Shown in pieces: positions 1 to 6,352 of a stretch of DNA of 9,034 nucleotides. Position 1 is the stretch's first letter. Each line of letters opens with the position of its first letter. The notes under the pieces were generated by a model that saw nothing but the letters and a program-made list of their open reading frames with translations, searched no databases and was not told the DNA's origin. The position numbers and the translations under genes were made by a program. The stretch spans positions 1 to 9,034 of the forward strand of contig JBEQBT010000131.1 of NCBI GenBank assembly GCA_041639705.1, in the 5' to 3' direction. The stretch is from JARDZI01 sp041639705. Lineage in GTDB: Bacteria > Bacillota > Clostridia > Clostridiales > Caloramatoraceae.

Positions 1-1268
1 CAGTTCAAAGTATCTCCGATTCTATTATCAGGTTTAAATCCAATATTCAATAGATCACGTCCATTTATTTTTAAGTCCCTTATTGAATAACAATTCCTCT
101 CCTGGATTATTTCATCAAGCTCTACTTTTATTTTCTCCAATTTGATATGTCGTTCCTGATAATAATTAGTATTTTGAGCCAAAATATCTGCTTCCTTAAC
201 CTTAATTAAATCTCTCAGAGTATCCTCTCCAATCTTGTTTAACAGCTTCCTGATACTTTTTTTACCGCTAATTTCACTATCATGAAACTTTATTAATTTA
301 GAAACCATATCTATTGTCCTATTATCGTACCTCATCCTCTTAAGAATTTCTCTTGATTTTTTTGTGGAGAGTTCACCATGATTATAGAAGTGATCAATTC
401 CATTTTGGTCAGTTGACTTGGTTTCTGGTTTGCATATATCATGAAGAAGCATAGTAAGTCTTAAATGAATTTTCCTGTCAATTTGACACATACTTTCAAG
501 TAGATGCTTATCTATACAATAAATATGATATGGATTGTTTTGTTCTACTTCCCTACACTGACCATATTCTGGTAGAAAATGTATTAACAGCCCTAGTCTC
601 CATAAATCATTTATTCTCATTGGGTTGTTTATTATAATCTTATTAAACTCCTGCTGGATTCTTTCCATACTCACATTTTCAATTAAAGCTGCGTTTTGCA
701 AAATAGCATTCTCAGTATCCTTTTCAATTTCAAACCCCAATTGAGCTGAAAATCTAACCCCTCTTATCATTCTCAATGCATCTTCATTAAACCTTTCATT
801 TGCATTTCCAACGCAGCGAAGAACTCTTTCTTTTATATCATAAAGCCCATTAAAACAGTCTATTAGGCCTGTTTTGTCACTATAAGCCATTGCATTTATT
901 GTAAAGTCTCTTCTTGATAAATCCTCCATTAATGAACTAGTAAATAACACTTCATCAGGATGTCTTCCATCACTGTACTCTCCATCAATTCTAAATGTAG
1001 TAATTTCATAAGCAGAGTCATCTTCACTTAGTAAAGTTATAGTGCCATGTTTTATGCCTGTTGGTATTACTTTATAATGAATTTTAAATAATTCAAAGAT
1101 CTCCTCAGGCAGAGCATTGGTAGTGATATCCCAGTCCTCTGGCTCCTTACCCAATAAACTATCCCTAACACACCCGCCCACAGCATAAGCTTCAAAACCA
1201 TTGTTTTGGAGTGTTTTTATTATGTTTTTTGCTCCATTTGGTATTTTTATTTTAATATTTTTATCCAT
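1..1268 (-). CDS. cca: CCA-adding enzyme (tRNA nucleotidyltransferase) with HD domain, C-terminus cut by window edge
   Basis: This enzyme builds or repairs the 3' CCA end of tRNAs in the cytoplasm from CTP and ATP, without a nucleic acid template. Translating the minus strand from ATG at 1268 gives 422 codons with no stop before the window edge. Class II nucleotidyltransferase motifs appear in order: GG at 31-32 with VRD at 34-36, the metal-binding DWD at 45-47, RRDFTINAM from 119, and the nucleotide-recognition EDALRMIRG from 162. An HD phosphohydrolase-type domain follows, with H276-D277 in LLHDICKP, so this is the HD-containing form and not the short Bacillus type. GAGGTG (1278-1283) lies 9 nt before the ATG; an alternative ATG at 1275 hits a stop after four codons. 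Poly(A) polymerases share this fold and CC- or A-adding variants exist, but CCA addition is the best reading. Probably only a few dozen residues are missing. Confidence 0.93.
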   Translation of the reverse strand, partial: MDKNIKIKIPNGAKNIIKTLQNNGFEAYAVGGCVRDSLLGKEPEDWDITTNALPEEIFELFKIHYKVIPTGIKHGTITLLSEDDSAYEITTFRIDGEYSDGRHPDEVLFTSSLMEDLSRRDFTINAMAYSDKTGLIDCFNGLYDIKERVLRCVGNANERFNEDALRMIRGVRFSAQLGFEIEKDTENAILQNAALIENVSMERIQQEFNKIIINNPMRINDLWRLGLLIHFLPEYGQCREVEQNNPYHIYCIDKHLLESMCQIDRKIHLRLTMLLHDICKPETKSTDQNGIDHFYNHGELSTKKSREILKRMRYDNRTIDMVSKLIKFHDSEISGKKSIRKLLNKIGEDTLRDLIKVKEADILAQNTNYYQERHIKLEKIKVELDEIIQERNCYSIRDLKINGRDLLNIGFKPDNRIGDTLN

Positions 1269-1323
1269 ATGGCATATCACCTCAGTGTTTAAAAATACAT
1301 AATGATTTCAACAGCTTAGAAGA

Positions 1324-1353
1324 ATATTACAAAAATACAAATATGTTACTCAA
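1324..1353 (-). promoter_or_regulatory. Possible cca promoter
   Basis: On the minus strand TTGAGT (1348-1353) and TAATAT (1324-1329) are 18 bp apart, which would start transcription about 50 nt before the cca ATG. Each hexamer matches the sigma-A consensus at only 4 of 6 positions, and the region is AT-rich, so this is a weak candidate. The -35 hexamer overlaps a small dyad (TATGTT, 4-nt loop, AACATA) at 1342-1357. I see nothing else in the 108-bp gap between cca and the acetyltransferase gene. Confidence 0.25.
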
Positions 1354-1376
1354 CATAGAAAATCATTAATTTATAA

Positions 1377-1895
1377 CTAGTTATTAGTTGTTGGAACACT
1401 ATATTTATACAGATTTTCATTTTCTTCTTCATCAAAAATAATTCCTAATAATTCCCCATTATTCTTTTCAATAACCTTTTTTGAAGCTATATTGTCTATA
1501 TTACAGTTTACAATTGCTCTTTTTATTCCTATTTCTGCAGCTTTATCTAATGCTAATTTTAAAATATTCGTACCATAACCCTTATTTCTATAAGTAGGAG
1601 ATATATCATAACCTATATGCCCAGCATACTCAACTTCTTGATGTCTAATTCTAACAACTCCTACAACTTCATCATTATCTATTAACCAAAATATTGAAGT
1701 CATAACCTCTCCCTGGAGCAAATCTATTCCCTTAGAATAATTGTACAAGTCATTTAAATATTCATCAAAATTCTCCAATGCTTTTTTGTATTTATTAAAA
1801 TAATAATTATCATTTATTTTTTTATATGCTAGTACATAATTTTCAAAACTCCTTTTATATTCTTTATTTGGATCAATTAAAAATGAATTTTTCAT
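1377..1895 (-). CDS. GNAT-family N-acetyltransferase, substrate unknown
   Basis: A 172-residue cytoplasmic protein predicted to transfer an acetyl group from acetyl-CoA to an amine. The acetyl-CoA pyrophosphate loop is clear: RNKGYG at 103-108 fits R/Q-x-x-G-x-G/A and follows the strand HIGYDISPTY (93-102). The later GNAT strand and helix are present as NCNIDNIASKKVIEKNNGE (130-148), where acetyltransferases of the COG3981 type carry N-x-x-N-x-A-S. About 60 charged, Tyr- and Asn-rich residues at the N-terminus precede the core, as in that group. The start is ATG at 1895 with GGAGGAG (1901-1907) 5 nt upstream. The gene has no operon partner: cca lies 108 bp downstream, and the Nudix gene lies upstream beyond a palindromic element. 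A TATAAT on the minus strand is visible near 1936, but no matching -35 was found. The substrate cannot be told from sequence. Confidence 0.88.
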   Translation of the reverse strand: MKNSFLIDPNKEYKRSFENYVLAYKKINDNYYFNKYKKALENFDEYLNDLYNYSKGIDLLQGEVMTSIFWLIDNDEVVGVVRIRHQEVEYAGHIGYDISPTYRNKGYGTNILKLALDKAAEIGIKRAIVNCNIDNIASKKVIEKNNGELLGIIFDEEENENLYKYSVPTTNN

Positions 1896-1950
1896 AGGTG
1901 CTCCTCCATATTACAATTACTAATTCATATAATTATACTGGGCACAATGA

Positions 1951-2006
1951 TTGACGATTGTCCAAAATGTCTACCGTCCGGTGCCTGGCACCTATCCAAT
2001 CGTCAA
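1951..2006. repeat. Nested palindromic (REP-like) element
   Basis: A 10-bp perfect inverted repeat, TTGACGATTG (1951-1960) and CAATCGTCAA (1997-2006), encloses a second perfect palindrome, GGTGCC-T-GGCACC (1980-1992). The outer arms extend to 13 of 14 matches if ATGR outside them is counted. The element is visibly more GC-rich than its surroundings and lies wholly between the acetyltransferase start and the Nudix stop. The GTGCCTGGCAC core resembles REP-type palindromes that I recall as dispersed in clostridial genomes, some associated with Y1 REP transposases; that link is memory and inference. There is only one copy in this window, so repetition cannot be shown here. It could also simply be a folded 3' UTR of the Nudix transcript. 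Confidence 0.5.
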
Positions 2007-2054
2007 CCATAGGCGGCTTATGCTATGACTCATAACCACACATATGCGACTTAT

Positions 2055-2615
2055 CTAATCCATCTCCTTAACTTTACAAATCAATTTTTCATATACCTTT
2101 TGCATATGTGGTTCATTAGAATATATATTCACTTCCTCGATTGGTACCCATTTAACCCCACTGTTTTCATCTTCTTTAACAATCAGTTGCTCCTTTTCAT
2201 CCCCTTCTAGTAAATAGGAAACTGATAAATGCAAATGTGGGGAAACATATCTTCCTCTTTTTACATGTCCTAGTACAGTCAGCATATCCAATGAAAAAAC
2301 TTCAGAGCTAATAGGATGTATATTGTTAACCCCAGTCTCCTCATTTACCTCTCTCATTGCGACACCCAATAAATCATCATCACCATCTGCATGTCCTCCT
2401 GTCCATGACCAGGAGTTATAAATATTATGGTGTACCATTAACACTTTATTTCTTGCGCTGTTTACCACAAATGCAGAGCTCGTTATATGTGCAATCTCAT
2501 TTTCCCTAGTTAATATATCATCAAATTTATCTATACAATAAAGAATTATATCTTTATCCTTTTTTTCTTGTTCATTATAGGGTGTATAGGTTTTTATAGA
2601 ATCAACCCAATTCAT
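2055..2615 (-). CDS. Nudix hydrolase
   Basis: A Mg-dependent hydrolase of nucleoside diphosphate-linked substrates, or a relative; the actual substrate is unknown. Numbered from the chosen start (186 aa), the Nudix box spans about 74-96. It reads G-x5-D-x7-REVNEETGV, so the metal-binding REVxEE core is intact while the first Glu is Asp. The GGHADGD lead-in with this Asp is, from memory, normal for the MutT-like subfamily that this protein resembles (cd03674 type), so it need not mean lost activity. The longest frame opens at GTG (2627), but that GTG is itself part of the GAGGTG ribosome binding site (2625-2630), 9 nt before ATG 2615. I therefore start at 2615. The gene stands alone: a tRNA terminator lies upstream and a palindromic element downstream. 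Confidence 0.88.
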   Translation of the reverse strand: MNWVDSIKTYTPYNEQEKKDKDIILYCIDKFDDILTRENEIAHITSSAFVVNSARNKVLMVHHNIYNSWSWTGGHADGDDDLLGVAMREVNEETGVNNIHPISSEVFSLDMLTVLGHVKRGRYVSPHLHLSVSYLLEGDEKEQLIVKEDENSGVKWVPIEEVNIYSNEPHMQKVYEKLICKVKEMD

Positions 2616-2708
2616 ATTACTTTTCACCTCTTCTTTAGTTTAAGCCAAATAACTCTAGTCATCAAATTATTTATTATGATACAGACCGGTCCCTTATCTT
2701 TTATGAAT

Positions 2709-2737
2709 ATATTACCATAATATAACATACAAGTAAA
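2709..2737 (-). promoter_or_regulatory. Possible promoter for the Nudix gene
   Basis: On the minus strand TTTACT (2732-2737) and TAATAT (2709-2714) are separated by exactly 17 bp. Each hexamer matches the sigma-A consensus at 4 of 6 positions. The Nudix gene needs its own promoter because a strong terminator ends at about 2804 just upstream, but this AT-rich region offers several weak alternatives. The predicted leader would be about 85 nt and contain the 8-bp palindrome GACCGGTC (2684-2691). Confidence 0.3.
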
Positions 2738-2803
2738 TCACACGCACTTGCTTATGTATTCTTGTTACTATATATAGCATGGGGATTTCTCAAAAAAAAG
2801 TAT

Positions 2804-2831
2804 AAAAAAAGAGTAGGTCTAAGACTTACTC
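2804..2831 (-). terminator. Intrinsic terminator of tRNA-Leu
   Basis: On the minus strand, GAGTAAGTC and GACCTACTC (within 2811-2831) pair as a 9-position stem with one A-C mismatch and a 3-nt TTA loop. A run of seven T follows directly (2804-2810), then a second run of eight T (2792-2799). It begins 10 nt after the tRNA CCA end, so it terminates that transcript. Confidence 0.88.
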
Positions 2832-2841
2832 ACTGTTTAAA

Positions 2842-2925
2842 TGGTGCAGGAGATGGGATTTGAACCCACACGCTCAGCGCACTGGCTTCTGAGACCAGCC
2901 TGTCTGCCAATTCCAGCACTCCTGC
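2842..2925 (-). tRNA. tRNA-Leu (anticodon CAG), CCA encoded
   Basis: An 84-nt class II tRNA reading CTG leucine codons. The acceptor stem GCAGGAG/CTCCTGC is a perfect 7 bp, followed by discriminator A and a genomically encoded CCA (2842-2844). The D arm contains TGGAATTGGCAGA. The anticodon stem CTGGT/GCCAG has one G-T pair and encloses the loop CTCAGAA, giving anticodon CAG. A long variable arm forms through CGC-TGA-GCG, as expected for Leu. The T arm is GTGGG-TTCAAAT-CCCAT. It is a single-gene transcription unit with its own promoter and terminator, downstream of uvsE on the same strand. Confidence 0.96.
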
Positions 2926-2948
2926 ATATTATATATAACTGCATCACA

Positions 2949-2972
2949 TGTTTCGAAACACACCCATGGTGT
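2949..2972. promoter_or_regulatory. Two adjacent dyads in the tRNA-Leu leader
   Basis: TGTTTCGAAACA (2949-2960) is a perfect 12-bp palindrome. ACACC-CAT-GGTGT (2960-2972) touches it and overlaps the predicted transcription start. Their position just downstream of the -10 could suit an operator, or they may only be leader RNA structure. No protein can be assigned. Confidence 0.3.
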
Positions 2973-2973
2973 A

Positions 2974-3002
2974 ATTATATCAGCATTTTATTTTATTGTC
3001 TA
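2974..3002 (-). promoter_or_regulatory. Sigma-A-type promoter of tRNA-Leu
   Basis: On the minus strand TAGACA (2997-3002) and a perfect TATAAT (2974-2979) are spaced exactly 17 bp. Transcription would start near 2967, giving a leader of about 42 nt before the mature tRNA 5' end at 2925, to be removed by RNase P. Two small dyads lie in that leader (2949-2960 and 2960-2972). Confidence 0.75.
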
Positions 3003-3033
3003 CATGGATGAAACCCTGTACTTCACTGTTATA

Positions 3034-3990
3034 CTAAATCTCAATTGATGCATCTCCTGTTTTCTGTACAAAATCATACTTTTTTATATCCTCCATTAGT
3101 TTAATCAATGCCATGTCCTTCATTTTAGCCTCAATCATTACATCGAAATCACTAGTTAGCCCTGATATTTCCTTGAGAAATGCTGCAAATTCATCTGCAT
3201 TAATATAATCATGATGGCTTCTTTTTTCCTTTTCAGATTTAGGACTTGATAGGTGAATTTTAGGTGTAAATACTTCATATTTCCAAGTATTAAAAATATC
3301 TGGTATTAAGTCCTTTACTTTTACGCTTGATGGATTGCACATGTCATGATGAATATCTAATACCATTGGAATATTTAGATGCTTGCAAATATTGAGTACA
3401 TCCTCCATGGTATAGAGTTTATCATCATTCTCTAGTATTATTCTAGCCTTTATTCTATTACTAAGCTGTGAAAAACCTTCGTAAAATCTATTAATAGAAC
3501 CTTCCTTATTTTTATACATTCCACCTATATGCAATACTATCTTGTATTCAGGACCTAAGCCCATAAGTTCAAACATGGCGCAATGATAGTCAAGACCCTT
3601 AATTGAATTATCTAATACTTCCTTTTTAGGGCTGTTCAACAGTACAAAATGATCTGGATGTGTGCTTACCCTTATTTCTGTTTCCTTTACTACTCTACCT
3701 AGTTCCTCAAAATCTGATTTTAATATATTTTTCCAATCCCACTCATTGAGTTCTGGATGGGTCGCCAAAGGGATGATTTTTGATGTAATCCTATATAGCT
3801 TAATACCATATGCTTTGTTATACCTATGTATTCTTATGGTATTTGCAATGTTTTGCCGTGCTAAGGCTTCTACTTTGCTAAACCATAGACTTTTGTCCAC
3901 TTTCTCTAAATTCTTTAATGTTACTGTTTTATTGGGAGAAGCATCTTTTAGCTTCATTGAAATTGCTACATATCCAAAATTAATCTTCAT
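3034..3990 (-). CDS. uvsE: UV DNA damage endonuclease UvsE/UVDE
   Basis: A metal-dependent TIM-barrel endonuclease that nicks DNA 5' of UV photoproducts, including cyclobutane dimers and 6-4 products, and so starts an alternative excision repair pathway. At 318 residues it is near the usual bacterial length. The N-terminal NFGYV and the YRITSKIIPLATH signature (66-78) are family hallmarks. By comparison with Thermus UVDE, the metal ligands appear complete: H78, H111 (in STHPDHF), H154 (LHIGG), E187 (LEND), D212 and H215 (DIHH), H246 (KIHLSS) and E287. K244 matches the lysine that is carboxylated in the Thermus enzyme. The start is ATG at 3990 with GAAAGG (4000-4005) 9 nt upstream. In spore formers this protein fits repair of UV damage. 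I see no good promoter in the 109 bp upstream, so it may be partly read from the operon before it. Confidence 0.96.
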   Translation of the reverse strand: MKINFGYVAISMKLKDASPNKTVTLKNLEKVDKSLWFSKVEALARQNIANTIRIHRYNKAYGIKLYRITSKIIPLATHPELNEWDWKNILKSDFEELGRVVKETEIRVSTHPDHFVLLNSPKKEVLDNSIKGLDYHCAMFELMGLGPEYKIVLHIGGMYKNKEGSINRFYEGFSQLSNRIKARIILENDDKLYTMEDVLNICKHLNIPMVLDIHHDMCNPSSVKVKDLIPDIFNTWKYEVFTPKIHLSSPKSEKEKRSHHDYINADEFAAFLKEISGLTSDFDVMIEAKMKDMALIKLMEDIKKYDFVQKTGDASIEI

Positions 3991-4034
3991 ATGTTTATAC
4001 CTTTCATGTAAATATAACTATTTAAGGCTTTTAT

Positions 4035-4083
4035 TGTGGTGGGGAATACTAAATACTGCTTGTATTTAGTATTCCCCACCACA
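4035..4083. terminator. 22-bp perfect hairpin after the transglutaminase gene, terminator-like without a T-run
   Basis: Arms at 4035-4056 and 4062-4083 are exact reverse complements (22 bp) around a 5-nt loop (TGCTT on the plus strand). The outer half is rich in G-C pairs, with GGTGGGG at 4039-4044 and its complement. It begins 17 nt after the transglutaminase stop codon. Rho-independent terminators need a T-run after the stem, but the minus strand continues AATAAAAGCC and the plus strand ATTTCTAC. It may still halt or attenuate transcription or stabilise the mRNA 3' end. Alternatively, a perfect stem this long may be a small mobile palindrome. The structure is certain, the role is not. Confidence 0.55.
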
Positions 4084-4099
4084 TTTCTACATACATCTA

Positions 4100-6352
4100 T
4101 TATATACTTTTTTTATTATTTCTAATATAGAATTGGAGTGTATTAATATAATCAAATGGATAGAACCTCATCCTTCCAGAACTCTCCATAACTTTTTTTC
4201 TAGCTTCAAGCATTGTATTGATGATTTCCTTCTGTTCTTCTAAGCCTATACTGTGTTTTGCATAAAGTGCTTTTTCGTACACAAGTATATAATTATCCAA
4301 GTTCATTCGAAGTTTTTTTGATAGAACCACTAAGTATTCCCTTAAAGTTTCTCCTCCTGCATAGGGAACATATGTTAACTTTCCATACAAAATCATTTTA
4401 TGCTTAGAAAAATCAATTATTCTTTTATTCTTTCGTATTAATGTGTTTACCAAAGCATATGCAATTAATGAGGCTGCAAATAACAATATTCCAAATCCCA
4501 ATATGCCCAGTAACACATAGAATGTGATGTTAGTCCATGATGTCTTTGTTTTAACATTTCCTGCAGCTCCATCTATTTCATCAGGAGCTTTTTCATTTTG
4601 ATTATTACTATCCCCATTTGCACCCTGGTTATTATTTCCTCCAGTATTTTCTGTTGGTGCCTGACTATTATTCTCAATATTTTCTGGGAACTGATATGCT
4701 GAGGAATTTTTCCCAGGGGTAGGGTCAAATGTTATCCATCCTACTCCTTCTAAATATAGTTCAACCCATGCATGTGCACCTGAGTTTAATATTTCCCTAT
4801 ATCCATCTGAATCCTGAGAATATGGAACAACAAAACCTTCAACATATCTGGAGGGTATGTTTGCTATTCTAGCCATTACTGCTAATGCCGTAGCATAATA
4901 GGAGCAGGAACCTTTTTTTTCATCAAATATAAAATAGTCAACAAATTCCCTTCCTTCTGGTAGAATTGAAGTATCCATACTATATGGGAAGCTTGTTTTT
5001 AAATAGTTCTCTATTGCAGATGCCTTCATATATGGACTTTTATATTTATCAGTAATATTATTAGTCAAATCATATACTCTTGAAGGTATTGAATTTGGGA
5101 GTTTAAGATACTTATTATAGATCGTATCATATTCCCCTATTTTATCTGGACTTCTATCAATTATTGTGTCTTGATCAATGTTATATTGCTTAAACTTAAT
5201 AGAATAGCCTTTTCCAATGCGAACAGCTCTAGGATTGACTATTTCAAGGTCTGAATCGATAAATGCATATTTCCAACTGTTTGAGATCTGGAATGGATAA
5301 AGTACATTAAAAACAGTGGTTGTTTTCATACCTTCATGTATTATTTCTATTTCCTTAAGCTGATACCCCATGTTATATTCCTTTACTTCAAGTGCACCCT
5401 TGAACTTAATGGTATTGTTATCTGACTTATTCCATATAAATCCATTATATAAATCCTTAATTGTCCCCCTTAAATGCACTCCTCCAATATCCTCCTTGCT
5501 TCTCACTCTTAAAGCTAAAGAATTATTATTGGTTATTGGTCCTCCGAGGCGTCTAGCATCCTGCTGATAGCCTGTATATGATAAGCTGAATTTTGATTTA
5601 TATGCACTATCTGATAGTGCAGAATCTTCTCTTCCCATATTTTCAAATCTACTAAATATATTTGTTTCGAACCATTTAAGAGATAAGGGTTCTCGATTAA
5701 TTGGAAAAGCTCTTATGCTTAAGTTAACCAGTAAAACTAAAAGAACGTTAATTCCAATTACTTTTAAAAAATATCCCTTTCCAATTTCAATATTATTATA
5801 ATCCCATTTATTCCACATTATTGAGTAATTGTTATATGAATATAAAATGAAGCTGAAAATTAAAAATATATTACTATTGGTAAATAAATTATCTAATCCA
5901 ATAAAATAATAAATTGAGATTAAAGCTCCTCCAAAAACGATTAACACTACTGCTTGTTTTTTTACAACAACTATAATATAAAATATTAAAATTAAAAGTG
6001 GAAGTATAATAAATACAATATTATTAAAATAGTTAAAATACACCTCTGTAATATACTGATTTTCAATTACATTCTCAATAAACCCATTTAAATTAGAAAT
6101 AAAATGTTTGAAAAAGCTTATTATATATAGAGGCTTTGGAACTAAAAATATTAATCCAATGCTAATCCATGCAAATCTAATATTGTGAATAATAAAAATA
6201 TAGAAAATTATACCTGTCACTACTCCTGCCATCAGCCAAAAATTATATTTAATGTAAAAGAACTTATAAGTTGAATCTATAATTGTCAAAAATATTGCAG
6301 AAATACATAAAGTATAAATTATAACATCTCGGGGTGTAACCTTTCTTTTCAT
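4100..6352 (-). CDS. Membrane transglutaminase-like protein (TgpA-like, DUF3488/DUF4129 architecture)
   Basis: A 750-residue membrane protein. Seven hydrophobic segments fill the N-terminus (about 10-29, 36-56, 59-80, 110-130, 133-152, 159-177, 194-216). A large soluble region (217-607) carries the transglutaminase core, one more helix lies at 609-633, and a C-terminal tail of about 115 residues contains GETLREYL, resembling DUF4129. The catalytic triad is intact: C483 in GSCSYYATALAVMAR, H527 in GAHAWVEL, D543 in TFDPTPG. With an N-in topology the core faces outside. A linker rich in Asn, Gln, Gly and Glu (about 552-600) joins core to last helix. It may be a transglutaminase or a papain-like protease or amidase; family function is poorly settled. 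The ATG overlaps the DUF58 stop as ATGA (6349-6352), implying coupled translation. It ends with tandem TAA-TAG. Confidence 0.93.
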   Translation of the reverse strand: MKRKVTPRDVIIYTLCISAIFLTIIDSTYKFFYIKYNFWLMAGVVTGIIFYIFIIHNIRFAWISIGLIFLVPKPLYIISFFKHFISNLNGFIENVIENQYITEVYFNYFNNIVFIILPLLILIFYIIVVVKKQAVVLIVFGGALISIYYFIGLDNLFTNSNIFLIFSFILYSYNNYSIMWNKWDYNNIEIGKGYFLKVIGINVLLVLLVNLSIRAFPINREPLSLKWFETNIFSRFENMGREDSALSDSAYKSKFSLSYTGYQQDARRLGGPITNNNSLALRVRSKEDIGGVHLRGTIKDLYNGFIWNKSDNNTIKFKGALEVKEYNMGYQLKEIEIIHEGMKTTTVFNVLYPFQISNSWKYAFIDSDLEIVNPRAVRIGKGYSIKFKQYNIDQDTIIDRSPDKIGEYDTIYNKYLKLPNSIPSRVYDLTNNITDKYKSPYMKASAIENYLKTSFPYSMDTSILPEGREFVDYFIFDEKKGSCSYYATALAVMARIANIPSRYVEGFVVPYSQDSDGYREILNSGAHAWVELYLEGVGWITFDPTPGKNSSAYQFPENIENNSQAPTENTGGNNNQGANGDSNNQNEKAPDEIDGAAGNVKTKTSWTNITFYVLLGILGFGILLFAASLIAYALVNTLIRKNKRIIDFSKHKMILYGKLTYVPYAGGETLREYLVVLSKKLRMNLDNYILVYEKALYAKHSIGLEEQKEIINTMLEARKKVMESSGRMRFYPFDYINTLQFYIRNNKKSI

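Noticed and set aside
78..100. Possible mutation or degradation of cca at the window start
   Set aside because: The frame is intact to base 1; the missing C-terminus is only due to the window edge.
2025..2210. Plus-strand frame of 61 codons over the Nudix 3' end
   Set aside because: Its hydrophobic, Phe/Leu-rich product is what an antisense AT-rich frame produces, and it overlaps a well-supported Nudix gene.
2684..2691. GACCGGTC palindrome upstream of the Nudix gene, considered as an operator or part of a T-box leader
   Set aside because: Eight bases are too short to support an operator, and no T-box or other riboswitch elements accompany it.
3662..4069. Plus-strand open frame of 135 codons opposite uvsE
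   Set aside because: It is antisense to a complete UvsE with all metal ligands, runs into the 22-bp hairpin, and has no recognisable domain; a shadow of the real gene.
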